From the NCBI GenBank assembly GCA_013166775.1, contig JABLTJ010000015.1, positions 1 to 64,000 of the forward strand: a DNA stretch of 64,000 nucleotides, in the 5' to 3' direction. Origin of the DNA: Promethearchaeati archaeon (lineage in GTDB: Archaea; Asgardarchaeota; Heimdallarchaeia; Heimdallarchaeales; Heimdallarchaeaceae). How positions within the stretch are numbered: position 1 is the first letter of the stretch; each line of letters starts with the position of its first letter. The notes beneath the pieces were generated by a model. That model was not told the origin of the DNA. It did no database searches and saw only the letters and a program-made list of their open reading frames with translations. Both the position numbers and the translations under genes were made by a program. Shown here piece after piece: positions 33,903 to 41,980 of this stretch.

Positions 33903-34433
33903 TTATTTCTCTTTAGAAAATAATCGCTTTAGTAATTGTATTTGACCTATGTGCATGGCTTCATGCTCAATAAGATGGAAAAGAATCCACTCTATACTGT
34001 ATTTTTCACCCTCTGATTCAACTATCCTATCTAGATCTTCATCTTTGAATTTCTTTAGTCTTTGATAAACTTCTTGTCTAATTTTTTCCAATTTATTCAC
34101 ATAGAATTGTAATCTTTGATTCTTTAACTGAGGAATATTAACTTCTGGATTTAAGGCAAAACCGTGCTTAAATTCCTCGAAATCCATTTTTTGTTCATCG
34201 ATGTCTTCAAAAATCCAACTCCATTCAACAGCTGCGATGTGAAAAAGGAGTGTTCCTATGGTCTCAAATTTTCTTTCATCTGGAGTATAATCTAATTCTT
34301 CTTGTGTTAAATCCCTTAAAACTCTAAATAACCTCTCCCTTGTTTCATACATTAAACTGTACCACAAAGCAACTCTTGGAGATAGTTCTTCAAATTCAGT
34401 TTTTCTAAGAGCTTTCTCACTTTTTCCATCCAT
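33903..34433 (-). CDS. DinB-family four-helix protein
   Basis: A DinB/YfiT-like metal-binding four-helix bundle. The three expected histidines are visible (LLFHIAAVEWSW and HEAMHIGQIQLL). Other landmarks are ETRERLFRVLRDLTQEEL at the start and WILFHLIEHE. Members include thiol-transfer enzymes (bacillithiol or mycothiol transferases) and unknowns. ATG 34433 begins the usual domain. A reading from TTG 34445 would add four residues, and TATA-like CATTATAATG about 25 bases upstream supports 34433. Confidence 0.82.
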   Translation of the reverse strand: MDGKSEKALRKTEFEELSPRVALWYSLMYETRERLFRVLRDLTQEELDYTPDERKFETIGTLLFHIAAVEWSWIFEDIDEQKMDFEEFKHGFALNPEVNIPQLKNQRLQFYVNKLEKIRQEVYQRLKKFKDEDLDRIVESEGEKYSIEWILFHLIEHEAMHIGQIQLLKRLFSKEK

Positions 34434-34493
34434 ATTATACTTCAAATAACTGCATTATAATGGTTTTTCTATGAACAAAAACAAAAATTCGAA

Positions 34494-34568
34494 TGGAGCC
34501 TCGGGGGGGACTTGAACCCCCGACTAATTGATTACAAGTCAATCACTCTACCGCTGAGTTACCGAGGC
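34494..34568 (-). tRNA. tRNA-Thr (TGT)
   Basis: Minus strand: acceptor GCCTCGG/CCGAGGC, D arm ACTC/GAGT, anticodon stem ATTGA/TCAAT with loop CTTGTAA (anticodon TGT), T arm GGGGG-TTCAAGT-CCCCC. The discriminator is T and CCA is encoded (34494-34496). There is no intron. Confidence 0.95.
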
Positions 34569-34652
34569 TGTCTTCTGCAAAGAGTTTGAAGGTAATCTAA
34601 TAAAAAGTATTTTGATTGTCACTAAATTGTTGGATAAATTCAAGGGAAAAAG

Positions 34653-34662
34653 ATTATAAAAA
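34653..34662 (+). promoter_or_regulatory. TATA-like promoter of the serine hydrolase
   Basis: ATTATAAAAA is about 27 bases upstream of the ATG at 34684, the spacing for a leaderless start. This argues against the TTG at 34669 as initiation codon. Confidence 0.4.
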
Positions 34663-34683
34663 AAGGAATTGACTTCTTCTTTG

Positions 34684-35952
34684 ATGAAAATTGAAGAAAT
34701 AACTCCTAGTTCTTTTAACAAACTAACTCAATATTTTCAAAATTTTATAGAAATTGAAGAAACAGGAAGTATTTTATTTGCAGCTTATCATAAAGGAAAA
34801 TTAGCATACTGCAACAAATTTGGTTTGAGGGATAGAGAGGAAAAAATTCCTATTGAATTTGATGATATTTTCAGATTTTATTCAATGACCAAACCCATAG
34901 TTTGCCTAGCTGCTCTAACACTCTACGAAGATGGTAAATTTAATCTAGATGACCCTATAGAGAATTTCTTACCTGAGTTCAAAAATATGAAGGTTTTGAA
35001 ATCATATGATCAAAAAACGGATGGTTTTGAATTAATCGATACTAAAAATAGAATAACTATAAAGCACCTCTTTACACATACTTCAGGATTAAGTTATGGT
35101 TTCTACCCTGGCGTTCCTATTGATAAGCTATATGGAAAAGAGTTTGGATATGTGGAAGATAATAGAGCGAAAGAAGTAATTGAAGCAATACCTAAAATGG
35201 AAATTTTAGAGAAGTTCAGTAGGAGGTTGTCAACACTACCTTTATTTTTCGAACCTGGAACTCGCTGGTGGTATGGTTACAATCATGAAATTCTAGGCTT
35301 GCTCATTGAGAAATTGTCAGGTAAGAAATTGGATGTCTTTCTTAGAGAGCAGATTTTCGATAAACTTGGTATGAATGATACTGATTTTTATGTACCTGAA
35401 GAGAAGAGAAAACGTTTAGCAAAACCATACATGAAAAAGCTTGATGAAGTGCTAATTGAAGTTAAAGGGCCTATATCTGAAGGATTTAACTCTAAACCTA
35501 AGTTCTTATCAGGTGGAGGTGGGTTGTTATCAACTCTAGAAGATTATCTCAAATTCTGTATAATGATGATGAATGGAGGGGAATGGAATGGAATACGAAT
35601 TGTTTCCAGTAAAACCATAGAGATGATGACATCTAATCAATTTTCAGATAGGAAAACAACCTTGGATATGCAATATTACGAAATCGAAGACCCTGAAATA
35701 AGAAAACATAATGAAGGATATGGTTTTGGATTGGGTGTGATTGTTAAAATTGCTGATAATATGACTAGAGGTGGGATTGGTGAATATGGTTGGGGTGGAG
35801 CTGCTGATACTGTATTTAAAATCGATCCATCAAAACAAACAATCACTATTATGCTAAGTCAACATATACCACCTGATAACAATTGGATACACCCAATACC
35901 ACAAGATAATATCAAAATTAGTAAGTTAGTCTATGATGCGCTAGGAATATAA
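34684..35952 (+). CDS. Beta-lactamase-class-C-like serine hydrolase
   Basis: A penicillin-binding-protein-like hydrolase of the beta-lactamase family (class C/LACTB/esterase EstB relatives). The nucleophile motif SxxK is FYSMTKPIVCL near residue 67; the Y-x-N motif is in WWYGYNHEILGLLIEKLSG. The third motif is probably around GGIGEYGWGGAA (H/W-x-G position). There is no signal peptide or membrane helix, so it is cytosolic. Archaea without peptidoglycan use such proteins as esterases or peptidases; the substrate is unknown. It has 422 residues from ATG 34684. Confidence 0.82.
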   Translation: MKIEEITPSSFNKLTQYFQNFIEIEETGSILFAAYHKGKLAYCNKFGLRDREEKIPIEFDDIFRFYSMTKPIVCLAALTLYEDGKFNLDDPIENFLPEFKNMKVLKSYDQKTDGFELIDTKNRITIKHLFTHTSGLSYGFYPGVPIDKLYGKEFGYVEDNRAKEVIEAIPKMEILEKFSRRLSTLPLFFEPGTRWWYGYNHEILGLLIEKLSGKKLDVFLREQIFDKLGMNDTDFYVPEEKRKRLAKPYMKKLDEVLIEVKGPISEGFNSKPKFLSGGGGLLSTLEDYLKFCIMMMNGGEWNGIRIVSSKTIEMMTSNQFSDRKTTLDMQYYEIEDPEIRKHNEGYGFGLGVIVKIADNMTRGGIGEYGWGGAADTVFKIDPSKQTITIMLSQHIPPDNNWIHPIPQDNIKISKLVYDALGI

Positions 35953-36035
35953 AAACAACAAGACAAAGTAGAGACTGAAAAAAAGATTTAAAAACCAAGC
36001 AAGAGTAAGAAAGACGAAAGGAACAAATACGCCGT

Positions 36036-36142
36036 GCCGTTGTAGCTCAGTCTGGTGGAGCAGTCGGCTGTTAACCGACCGGTCGTAGGTTCAAAAATAT
36101 TGACTTGAGGGTCAATAATTGAAAATCCTACCAGCGGCGCCA
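36036..36142 (+). tRNA. tRNA-Asn (GTT) with a 30-nt intron in the T loop
   Basis: Acceptor GCCGTTG (36036-36042) pairs with CAGCGGC (36132-36138) with one T:G. The D arm is 36045-36061, the anticodon stem GTCGG/CCGAC has loop CTGTTAA (GTT at 36070-36072), and T stem GTAGG (36085-36089) pairs with CCTAC (36127-36131). The loop between the T-stem strands is 37 nt. Removing 36096-36125 restores TTCAAAT. The precursor has the same 4-bp TTCA/TGAA central helix and 3' bulge AAT as tRNA-Phe, a 5' bulge of A residues, and an intron hairpin TATTGAC/GTCAATA. Insertion is between positions 59 and 60. Discriminator G fits Asn; CCA is encoded at 36140-36142. Confidence 0.93.
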
Positions 36143-36150
36143 CCTTTTAC

Positions 36151-37452
36151 TTAGTTTGTTTTACATATCTCATTCAAGGTTTTTAAGAAGATTTTAACTT
36201 CCTCAAGAGTATTATAATGAACCAAACTTATTCTAACGATTTTTTGTTTATTGTAAACATCCTGAGCTAGGGAATAGTAATGTCCAGATCGCGCTGCTAT
36301 CCCACCTTCTTTCCACAAACGAAGTTCTACTTCTTCTTCAGGTACATTTTCAACTTCAAATGAAAAGGTAGGATCTCTTTCATCTAATCTCTTTAAATCA
36401 GTTAAACCATAAACTGTAACTTCTGGTATATCCAGTAAACCAGGAACATTATCAACTCCTGTGAGGACAGCTGATGACAATCCCGTCTCATATTGTTCTA
36501 TAGCATCCATTACTATTTTTAGAGAACGTTTGTTATCTTCAAATTCCAAGTATTGTCCTTCGTAATTGGATTGAACTTCTTCTGAAAGCCAAAGAAGATG
36601 TTCCATTACACCATTAATGGCAGCAAACATCGCTTGATTCCTAGTTCCCCACTCGAATTTACCTGGTGGGGTGGTTGGAGCTGTTCTAACTTTGAATGGT
36701 TGAAGAGCTTCAAGAAGTTCTTTTTTACCATAAAGGAAACTACCGTGAGAAGTAAAAAGTTTGTAACCTGAGAAGACAAGAAAATCACAATCTAAAGCTT
36801 GTACATCAGTTGGACCATGAGGAATATGATGTACTGCATCCACAACAAAATATGCACCAACATCTCGAGCTAATTTACCAATCTCTTTTAGAGGGCTTTT
36901 TGTTCCCAACATATTTGAAGCAGCAGTAATTGTCACTATCTTAGTTTTAGAATCAATCAATTCTTGTAAATGATCCATATCAAGCGTACCTTCTTCCATG
37001 TTTAGTTTAGCGAATCGTACTTGGTTGACTTTACCACGATTCTCTAATTCTACCCAAGGATCAACATTGGTATAGTGTTCATAATCTGTTGTAACAATAT
37101 TCTCACTGCCTGTGAGTTCTTTACCAAAGGCATAGCTTAAATTGAAAAGTAAAGATGTTGCAGATTCTCCAGAAACAATTGTTGATGGATCTGATGCATT
37201 TAGGAAATCAGCTACTGCTTGTCTTCCTGAGCGTATAGTATCAGTTGCTTGTTTAGATTCATCAAAAATTCCACCCACATTAGCACTCCAGTTTATACGA
37301 GCTTCAGCTTCAGCAGTAGCAGCTTTTTCAACAACAAGTGTTGCTGTACCATTATCGAAGAAAGCACGCTTCCGTTCATTGAAATCTGCTGCAGCTCTAG
37401 GAAAGGTTAAACGAATTCGATCAATTAATTTTTTATCAAACATTAATGTCAC
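36151..37452 (-). CDS. Class V aminotransferase / cysteine desulfurase-like PLP enzyme
   Basis: A PLP fold type I enzyme of the aminotransferase class V group. The cofactor region is visible: DAVHHIPHGPTDVQ with the Asp that pairs with the PLP nitrogen and His after it, then the Schiff-base lysine in LVFSGYKLFTSHG. The N-terminal FFDNGTATLVVEKAA is typical of the CsdA/SufS-like subgroup. A clear catalytic-Cys loop could not be picked out, so desulfurase activity is only possible. A good Shine-Dalgarno (GAGGAG) seven bases before the GTG at 37452 favours that start over ATG 37443. It stands alone. The tRNA-Asn gene ends just downstream. Confidence 0.82.
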   Translation of the reverse strand: MTLMFDKKLIDRIRLTFPRAAADFNERKRAFFDNGTATLVVEKAATAEAEARINWSANVGGIFDESKQATDTIRSGRQAVADFLNASDPSTIVSGESATSLLFNLSYAFGKELTGSENIVTTDYEHYTNVDPWVELENRGKVNQVRFAKLNMEEGTLDMDHLQELIDSKTKIVTITAASNMLGTKSPLKEIGKLARDVGAYFVVDAVHHIPHGPTDVQALDCDFLVFSGYKLFTSHGSFLYGKKELLEALQPFKVRTAPTTPPGKFEWGTRNQAMFAAINGVMEHLLWLSEEVQSNYEGQYLEFEDNKRSLKIVMDAIEQYETGLSSAVLTGVDNVPGLLDIPEVTVYGLTDLKRLDERDPTFSFEVENVPEEEVELRLWKEGGIAARSGHYYSLAQDVYNKQKIVRISLVHYNTLEEVKIFLKTLNEICKTN

Positions 37453-37577
37453 ACTTTATCTCCTCTTTAAATTCATATCGATGGGAAATTGATGAATTTC
37501 AATTAATTCTGCTTGTTATTTAACAAGATAAAATGAAAATCTTCTTATGGAGACCATCAAAAGCAAGATAGAGATCA

Positions 37578-38612
37578 ATGAATGAAAATCAAGAATTAAA
37601 TGTTTTATGCATTTGGCAACCTGATGAACGATTGCACGATTATTTGCTTGATGGACTCAAAGATTATCCACAAGTCAACTTAATTGTTCCTTCAAACACA
37701 TCTCATGAAACATTTTTGAAGTTAGTAAAAGAATATGATCCTGAGATCATAATGGGATGGAGGCCAACAAAGGAATTGTTGGAAACTGCAAGAAATTTAA
37801 GATTGTTCATTAACCCAGGAGCTGGAGTTCAACATCTAATTCCTTTGTTCAAAGATGTAACAAAGAATAGGAAAATAACGTTAGTAAATGGTCATGGAAA
37901 TGCCTATTTCACAGCTCAACACACTGTAACTCTTCTGCTTTCTTTAACGAACAAGGTTATTCTACATCATAATTGGATGATGGAAGGTAAATGGCGTAGA
38001 GGTGATGATTATGCAACTTCTATTCCCTTACGTAACAGCAAAATCGGCTTTTTAGGTTATGGAGCAGTAAACCAAAAAGTTCATCGCTTTCTTTCAGGTT
38101 TTGATGTGGAATTCGCTGTTTTGCGAAATAATTGGAATAAACAAGAAATTCCCTTGCCTACCCCAGTCAACAAGTATACTTTTGATCAACTGAATGAATT
38201 CCTAAAAGCTATTGATATTCTTATTATAGCTGTACCTCTAACATCAAAAACAGAAGGAATGATTGGAAAAACAGAACTTGAACTACTAGGAAACAAGGGT
38301 TTCTTAGTTAACATAGGAAGAGGACAAGTAATAAAAGAAGAAAGTTTGTATTCTTCTTTGAAAAATAAAACTATTTCTGGAGCAGCAATAGATGTTTGGT
38401 ACAATTATCAACCTGAACCTGATATAGATGGGAAAAAATATCCTTTTAAATATCCTTTTTATGAGCTGGAAAATGTTGTTCTATCACCCCATCGAGGTGC
38501 TTCGCCTATGAATAATCTCAAAAGATGGGATGAACAAATAGAAAATATTAGTAGATATGCCAGAGGAGAAAAATATTTTCTAAATATGGTTAATTTAGAT
38601 GAAGAGTACTAA
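37578..38612 (+). CDS. D-2-hydroxyacid dehydrogenase family protein
   Basis: An NAD(P)-dependent oxidoreductase of the D-isomer-specific 2-hydroxyacid dehydrogenase family. The nucleotide motif is KIGFLGYGAVNQKVHRFL. The catalytic Arg is in LVNIGRGQVIKEESL, the next block is SGAAIDVW, and the active-site His is in VVLSPHRGAS. The N-terminal substrate domain is divergent, so the 2-ketoacid cannot be named (phosphoglycerate, lactate and glyoxylate types remain possible). ATG 37578. It converges with the opp operon, leaving 28 bases. Confidence 0.82.
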   Translation: MNENQELNVLCIWQPDERLHDYLLDGLKDYPQVNLIVPSNTSHETFLKLVKEYDPEIIMGWRPTKELLETARNLRLFINPGAGVQHLIPLFKDVTKNRKITLVNGHGNAYFTAQHTVTLLLSLTNKVILHHNWMMEGKWRRGDDYATSIPLRNSKIGFLGYGAVNQKVHRFLSGFDVEFAVLRNNWNKQEIPLPTPVNKYTFDQLNEFLKAIDILIIAVPLTSKTEGMIGKTELELLGNKGFLVNIGRGQVIKEESLYSSLKNKTISGAAIDVWYNYQPEPDIDGKKYPFKYPFYELENVVLSPHRGASPMNNLKRWDEQIENISRYARGEKYFLNMVNLDEEY

Positions 38613-38640
38613 TAAAATAAAAAATGAAAGAAGGAAAATT

Positions 38641-39690
38641 CTATTTTTCTGGGAAATGGCAAGAAACGTAATGGTTTGGATCCATTAATTCAAGCTGTGG
38701 TGTAACCTGAGAGCAAATTTCTTGTGCTTTATAGCATCTTGGATGAAATGGACATCCTGTTGGGGGATCTATCGGACTAGGAACGTCTCCTTCCAAGATT
38801 ATTCTATCCATTTTTATCCTTGGATCAGGACGAGGAATTGCTGAAAGTAAAGAAACTGAATAAGGATGAGCTGTTCTTCTGAAGAGTTCACCTGTAGGAC
38901 ACATTTCCATTATTTTACCTAAGTACATAACTGCAACTCGATCAGAAACATGCTTAATAACACTGAGATCATGTGCGATGAACATAAAAGTTAGGTTGAA
39001 ATCTATTTGAAGATCATGCAGTAGATTAAGAATCTGAGCTTGCACAGAAACATCTAATGCTGAAACAGGTTCATCTAACAAAATTACTTCAGGATTTATT
39101 GCTAAAGCTCTAGCAATTCCTAACCTTTGTCTTTGACCTCCACTAAATTCATGGGGATACCGTAATGCATGATAATCCTCCAATCCTACTTTAGCAAGAA
39201 TTTCCAATACTCTGGATTCTTTTTCCTCATAAGTCATATCAGGGAAATGAATATCGTAAGGCTCTTTAATAATATCAAGAATCATTCTTCTGGGATTCAA
39301 GCTTGAATATGGATCTTGAAAAACCATTTGCAGTTGTCGTTTTATTGCAAGTTCTTCTTCTCGTGTCATGGGACGAAATATATCTATGCCTTTGAAATAA
39401 ACCGACCCTTCAGTTGGTTCTTCTAACTTTACTGCTACTCTTGCAGTTGTACTTTTTCCACACCCAGATTCTCCAACAAGACCAAGTGTTTCACCCTTAT
39501 TAAGAAATAAATTAACACCATCAACTGCTTTAATATTAGCTACCACTTTTGAGAATAGAAGTGCTTGTTGACTCACTGGAAACCATTTCTTAAGGTTAAT
39601 TAGGTTAACGATTGGCTGAGTTTTAGCATCCCAATCAGAGAAAAGATCTACAGTTTCAAATTTTTCGAAAGAATCACTCGCCATTTTCAT
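38641..39690 (-). CDS. oppF: Oligopeptide/dipeptide ABC transporter ATP-binding protein (OppF-like)
   Basis: One of two ATPases powering the peptide or nickel/oligosaccharide-type ABC importer encoded by this operon. Walker A GESGCGKST, signature HEFSGGQRQRLGIARAL, Walker B EVILLDEPVSALD, and the family's C-terminal cysteine-rich zone (GCPFHPRCYKAQEIC, then SCHF), which can bind a [4Fe-4S] cluster in OppD/DppD relatives. ATG overlaps the oppD stop as ATGA. It is the last gene of the operon and longer than minimal ATPases by an N-terminal extension of about 20 residues. Confidence 0.9.
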   Translation of the reverse strand: MKMASDSFEKFETVDLFSDWDAKTQPIVNLINLKKWFPVSQQALLFSKVVANIKAVDGVNLFLNKGETLGLVGESGCGKSTTARVAVKLEEPTEGSVYFKGIDIFRPMTREEELAIKRQLQMVFQDPYSSLNPRRMILDIIKEPYDIHFPDMTYEEKESRVLEILAKVGLEDYHALRYPHEFSGGQRQRLGIARALAINPEVILLDEPVSALDVSVQAQILNLLHDLQIDFNLTFMFIAHDLSVIKHVSDRVAVMYLGKIMEMCPTGELFRRTAHPYSVSLLSAIPRPDPRIKMDRIILEGDVPSPIDPPTGCPFHPRCYKAQEICSQVTPQLELMDPNHYVSCHFPEK

Positions 39691-40730
39691 ACCTCCTCTT
39701 TAACTTGATCTCTTTGAACAGTTTTTTCACGTAAAACATCTTTACCTATATATAAATTAAGTTCTTCAAAATGATGACATGCGACACGACGTCCTCTACC
39801 AAATTCAATTTCTGGAGGGCGAATACGACTACAAACTTCTGTTGCAAATTTGCATCTAGGATGGAAACGACAACCTTTTGGAGGATTAATTAATCTTGGA
39901 ACCATTCCAGGAATGGTTTCAAGTCTGGTTTTATCAACTTCTAAACTAGGAATACTTTCGAATAATGCGTAAGTGTATGGATGCTTTGGATTAAGAAAAA
40001 TATCTTCTGTTAGTCCTGATTCTACAACTCTTCCACCATAAAATATGTGTACTCTCTTAGTTATTTCTGCTACCACTCCTAAGTTATGGGTTATGAGCAT
40101 CATAGCTAATCCAAGTTTTTTCTGCATTTCCTTTATGATCTCTAAAACCTGTGCTTGAATAGTTACATCTAAGGCAGTTGTAGGCTCATCTGCTATAAGC
40201 AAACTAGGTTGAAGTGATAATGCTCTTGCTATAAGGATACGTTGTCTCATACCTCCGCTGAACTGATGTGGATAATCTATTATTCTTTTCTCAGCATCTG
40301 GAATACCCACTTGATCAAGCATTTCAATAGCTATTTCTTTTGCTTCCTTCTTTCCACACTTTCTATGTAAAGAAATAACTTCTGTCATTTGATCTTCAAT
40401 TCTGAAGATTGGATTTAAACTAGTCATAGGATCTTGGAATATCATTGCGATTTCCTTTCCTCTTATTCTCCTCATTTGCATATCAGGGAGTTTAAGAAGA
40501 TCCACTCCTTTGTATATGATTTCACCTGAAATTGTTCTTCCGTTTTTATCAAGTATTCGAAGTGCTGATTTTGCAGTAACTGTTTTTCCACACCCAGATT
40601 CACCTACAATACCGACAGGCTCTCTAGGCATAACATCAAAAGAAACCCCATCAAGTGCTTCTACTATTCCTGATTCAGTGTAGAAATAAGTGTAAATATT
40701 TTTTACGTCTAATATCGGGTCCATTTTCAT
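39687..40730 (-). CDS. oppD: Oligopeptide/dipeptide ABC transporter ATP-binding protein (OppD-like)
   Basis: The partner ATPase of OppF. It begins ILDVKNIYTYFYTESGIVEALDGVSF and has Walker A GESGCGKTV, signature HQFSGGMRQRILIARAL, Walker B LLIADEPTTALD and a C-terminal GCRFHPRCKFATEVC/CHHF cysteine motif. The length of 347 residues is typical. The ATG overlaps the stop of oppC by one base (TAATG), so the ATPases and permeases are translated as a coupled unit. The substrate could be peptides or other solutes; sequence alone cannot decide. Confidence 0.9.
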   Translation of the reverse strand: MKMDPILDVKNIYTYFYTESGIVEALDGVSFDVMPREPVGIVGESGCGKTVTAKSALRILDKNGRTISGEIIYKGVDLLKLPDMQMRRIRGKEIAMIFQDPMTSLNPIFRIEDQMTEVISLHRKCGKKEAKEIAIEMLDQVGIPDAEKRIIDYPHQFSGGMRQRILIARALSLQPSLLIADEPTTALDVTIQAQVLEIIKEMQKKLGLAMMLITHNLGVVAEITKRVHIFYGGRVVESGLTEDIFLNPKHPYTYALFESIPSLEVDKTRLETIPGMVPRLINPPKGCRFHPRCKFATEVCSRIRPPEIEFGRGRRVACHHFEELNLYIGKDVLREKTVQRDQVKEEV

Positions 40731-41962
40731 TACTCTCTTAATCTTGGATCTAAAGCGTCCCTTAAAGCATCACCTAGCAGATTGAATGCTAGTACTACGA
40801 AAAATATCGCAAATCCCGGTAGTAAAGCTAACTCAGGAGAGATTTTTAGCACCGTTTGTGCTTCATTAACCATTTGTCCCCAGGAAATTGTCGTTGGGCT
40901 TCCTAAACCTAAAAACGTAAGTCCTGCTTCAGCAAGAATACCACCTGCAATTGCTAGAGTCCCTATAACAATTATTGGTGCTAGAATATTTGGGAGAATA
41001 TGAATCATAATAATCCTTCTATTACTAGCTCCTAAGACTCTTGCAGCATTTACATAATCCAAATTATATATCTGCCGTGTATTTGCACTGACTAGTCTAC
41101 ATAAACCCGCCCAACCAAAAATACCTAGAACAAGAATAATTACTACTGACTGAGGTATTTGTCTTAGAAAAACTAATCTTCCTCTTCTTATAAATGCAAC
41201 TGCTAGGATGGCTATTACTAGAAATGGCAAAGCAAGAAACATATCTGTTAATCTCATGATTATTTCTTCTGTCCATCCTCTAAAATATCCAGCTAACGCA
41301 CCTAGAGTTACTCCTATTATTACAGAAAGTATAGTTGAGAAAATACCTACAGTGAGAGAAACCTCACTTCCTGCTAGAATCCTTGAAAACTCATCTCTTC
41401 CCAGAATATCAGTCCCTCCAGGATATTTGAGATTTGGATTTGAGAGCGCACCTCCTCCATTCCATGAATCATATAATGGAGTGATTCCTATAGGACTAAA
41501 TGGTACAATTAAAGGATAAATAATCGCTAAAATTGTAATAACAATTATGATTGCGCCTGATATGAGTGCTATCTTATTTTTCCTATATCTTCTCCAGACA
41601 AGAGACCATTGTGAAGGGCTTCTTTCTCTAAGAGTTCCATCTTTAGCTATAATAATCTCTTGTTTCGTTACTGATTCTCTGAATAATTTCCAACCGATTC
41701 TTAGAACGATCCACACTGCAGCTATTATAATAGCATACACAATTGCGAAGTTTCTTACTTTTGTTGATCCTGTGAGAAAGAAGATAACAAAGAGGGTAAC
41801 TAGGATAGCTAAAAATTCAATAACATATTTAAAGTAATAATGCTTCCAAGATACTACTAACGCTCCAGACCATCTCATGGAGTTCGGAAGTCTTTTCTCT
41901 TTCATGTAATTGTCTACTCTTTTAGAAAAGATTTCACGCATATTTTTACTCGTTTTCTGCAA
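40730..41962 (-). CDS. oppC: Oligopeptide ABC transporter permease (OppC-like) with N-terminal membrane extension
   Basis: The membrane component of the importer. The core from about residue 150 has the BPD-transport permease fold, with IGVTLGALAGYFRGWTEEIIMRLTDM and the ATPase-coupling EAA loop (YVNAARVLGASNRRIIMIHILPN). Before it are about 125 extra residues with two membrane helices (YVIEFLAILVTLFVIFFL and FAIVYAIIIAAVWIVL) and a linker rich in basic residues, not present in ordinary OppC. I keep TTG 41962 because AGGTG lies about nine bases upstream. ATG 41941 is an alternative seven residues later. Confidence 0.85.
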   Translation of the reverse strand: MQKTSKNMREIFSKRVDNYMKEKRLPNSMRWSGALVVSWKHYYFKYVIEFLAILVTLFVIFFLTGSTKVRNFAIVYAIIIAAVWIVLRIGWKLFRESVTKQEIIIAKDGTLRERSPSQWSLVWRRYRKNKIALISGAIIIVITILAIIYPLIVPFSPIGITPLYDSWNGGGALSNPNLKYPGGTDILGRDEFSRILAGSEVSLTVGIFSTILSVIIGVTLGALAGYFRGWTEEIIMRLTDMFLALPFLVIAILAVAFIRRGRLVFLRQIPQSVVIILVLGIFGWAGLCRLVSANTRQIYNLDYVNAARVLGASNRRIIMIHILPNILAPIIVIGTLAIAGGILAEAGLTFLGLGSPTTISWGQMVNEAQTVLKISPELALLPGFAIFFVVLAFNLLGDALRDALDPRLRE

Positions 41963-41980
41963 TTCATATCACACCTTTTG

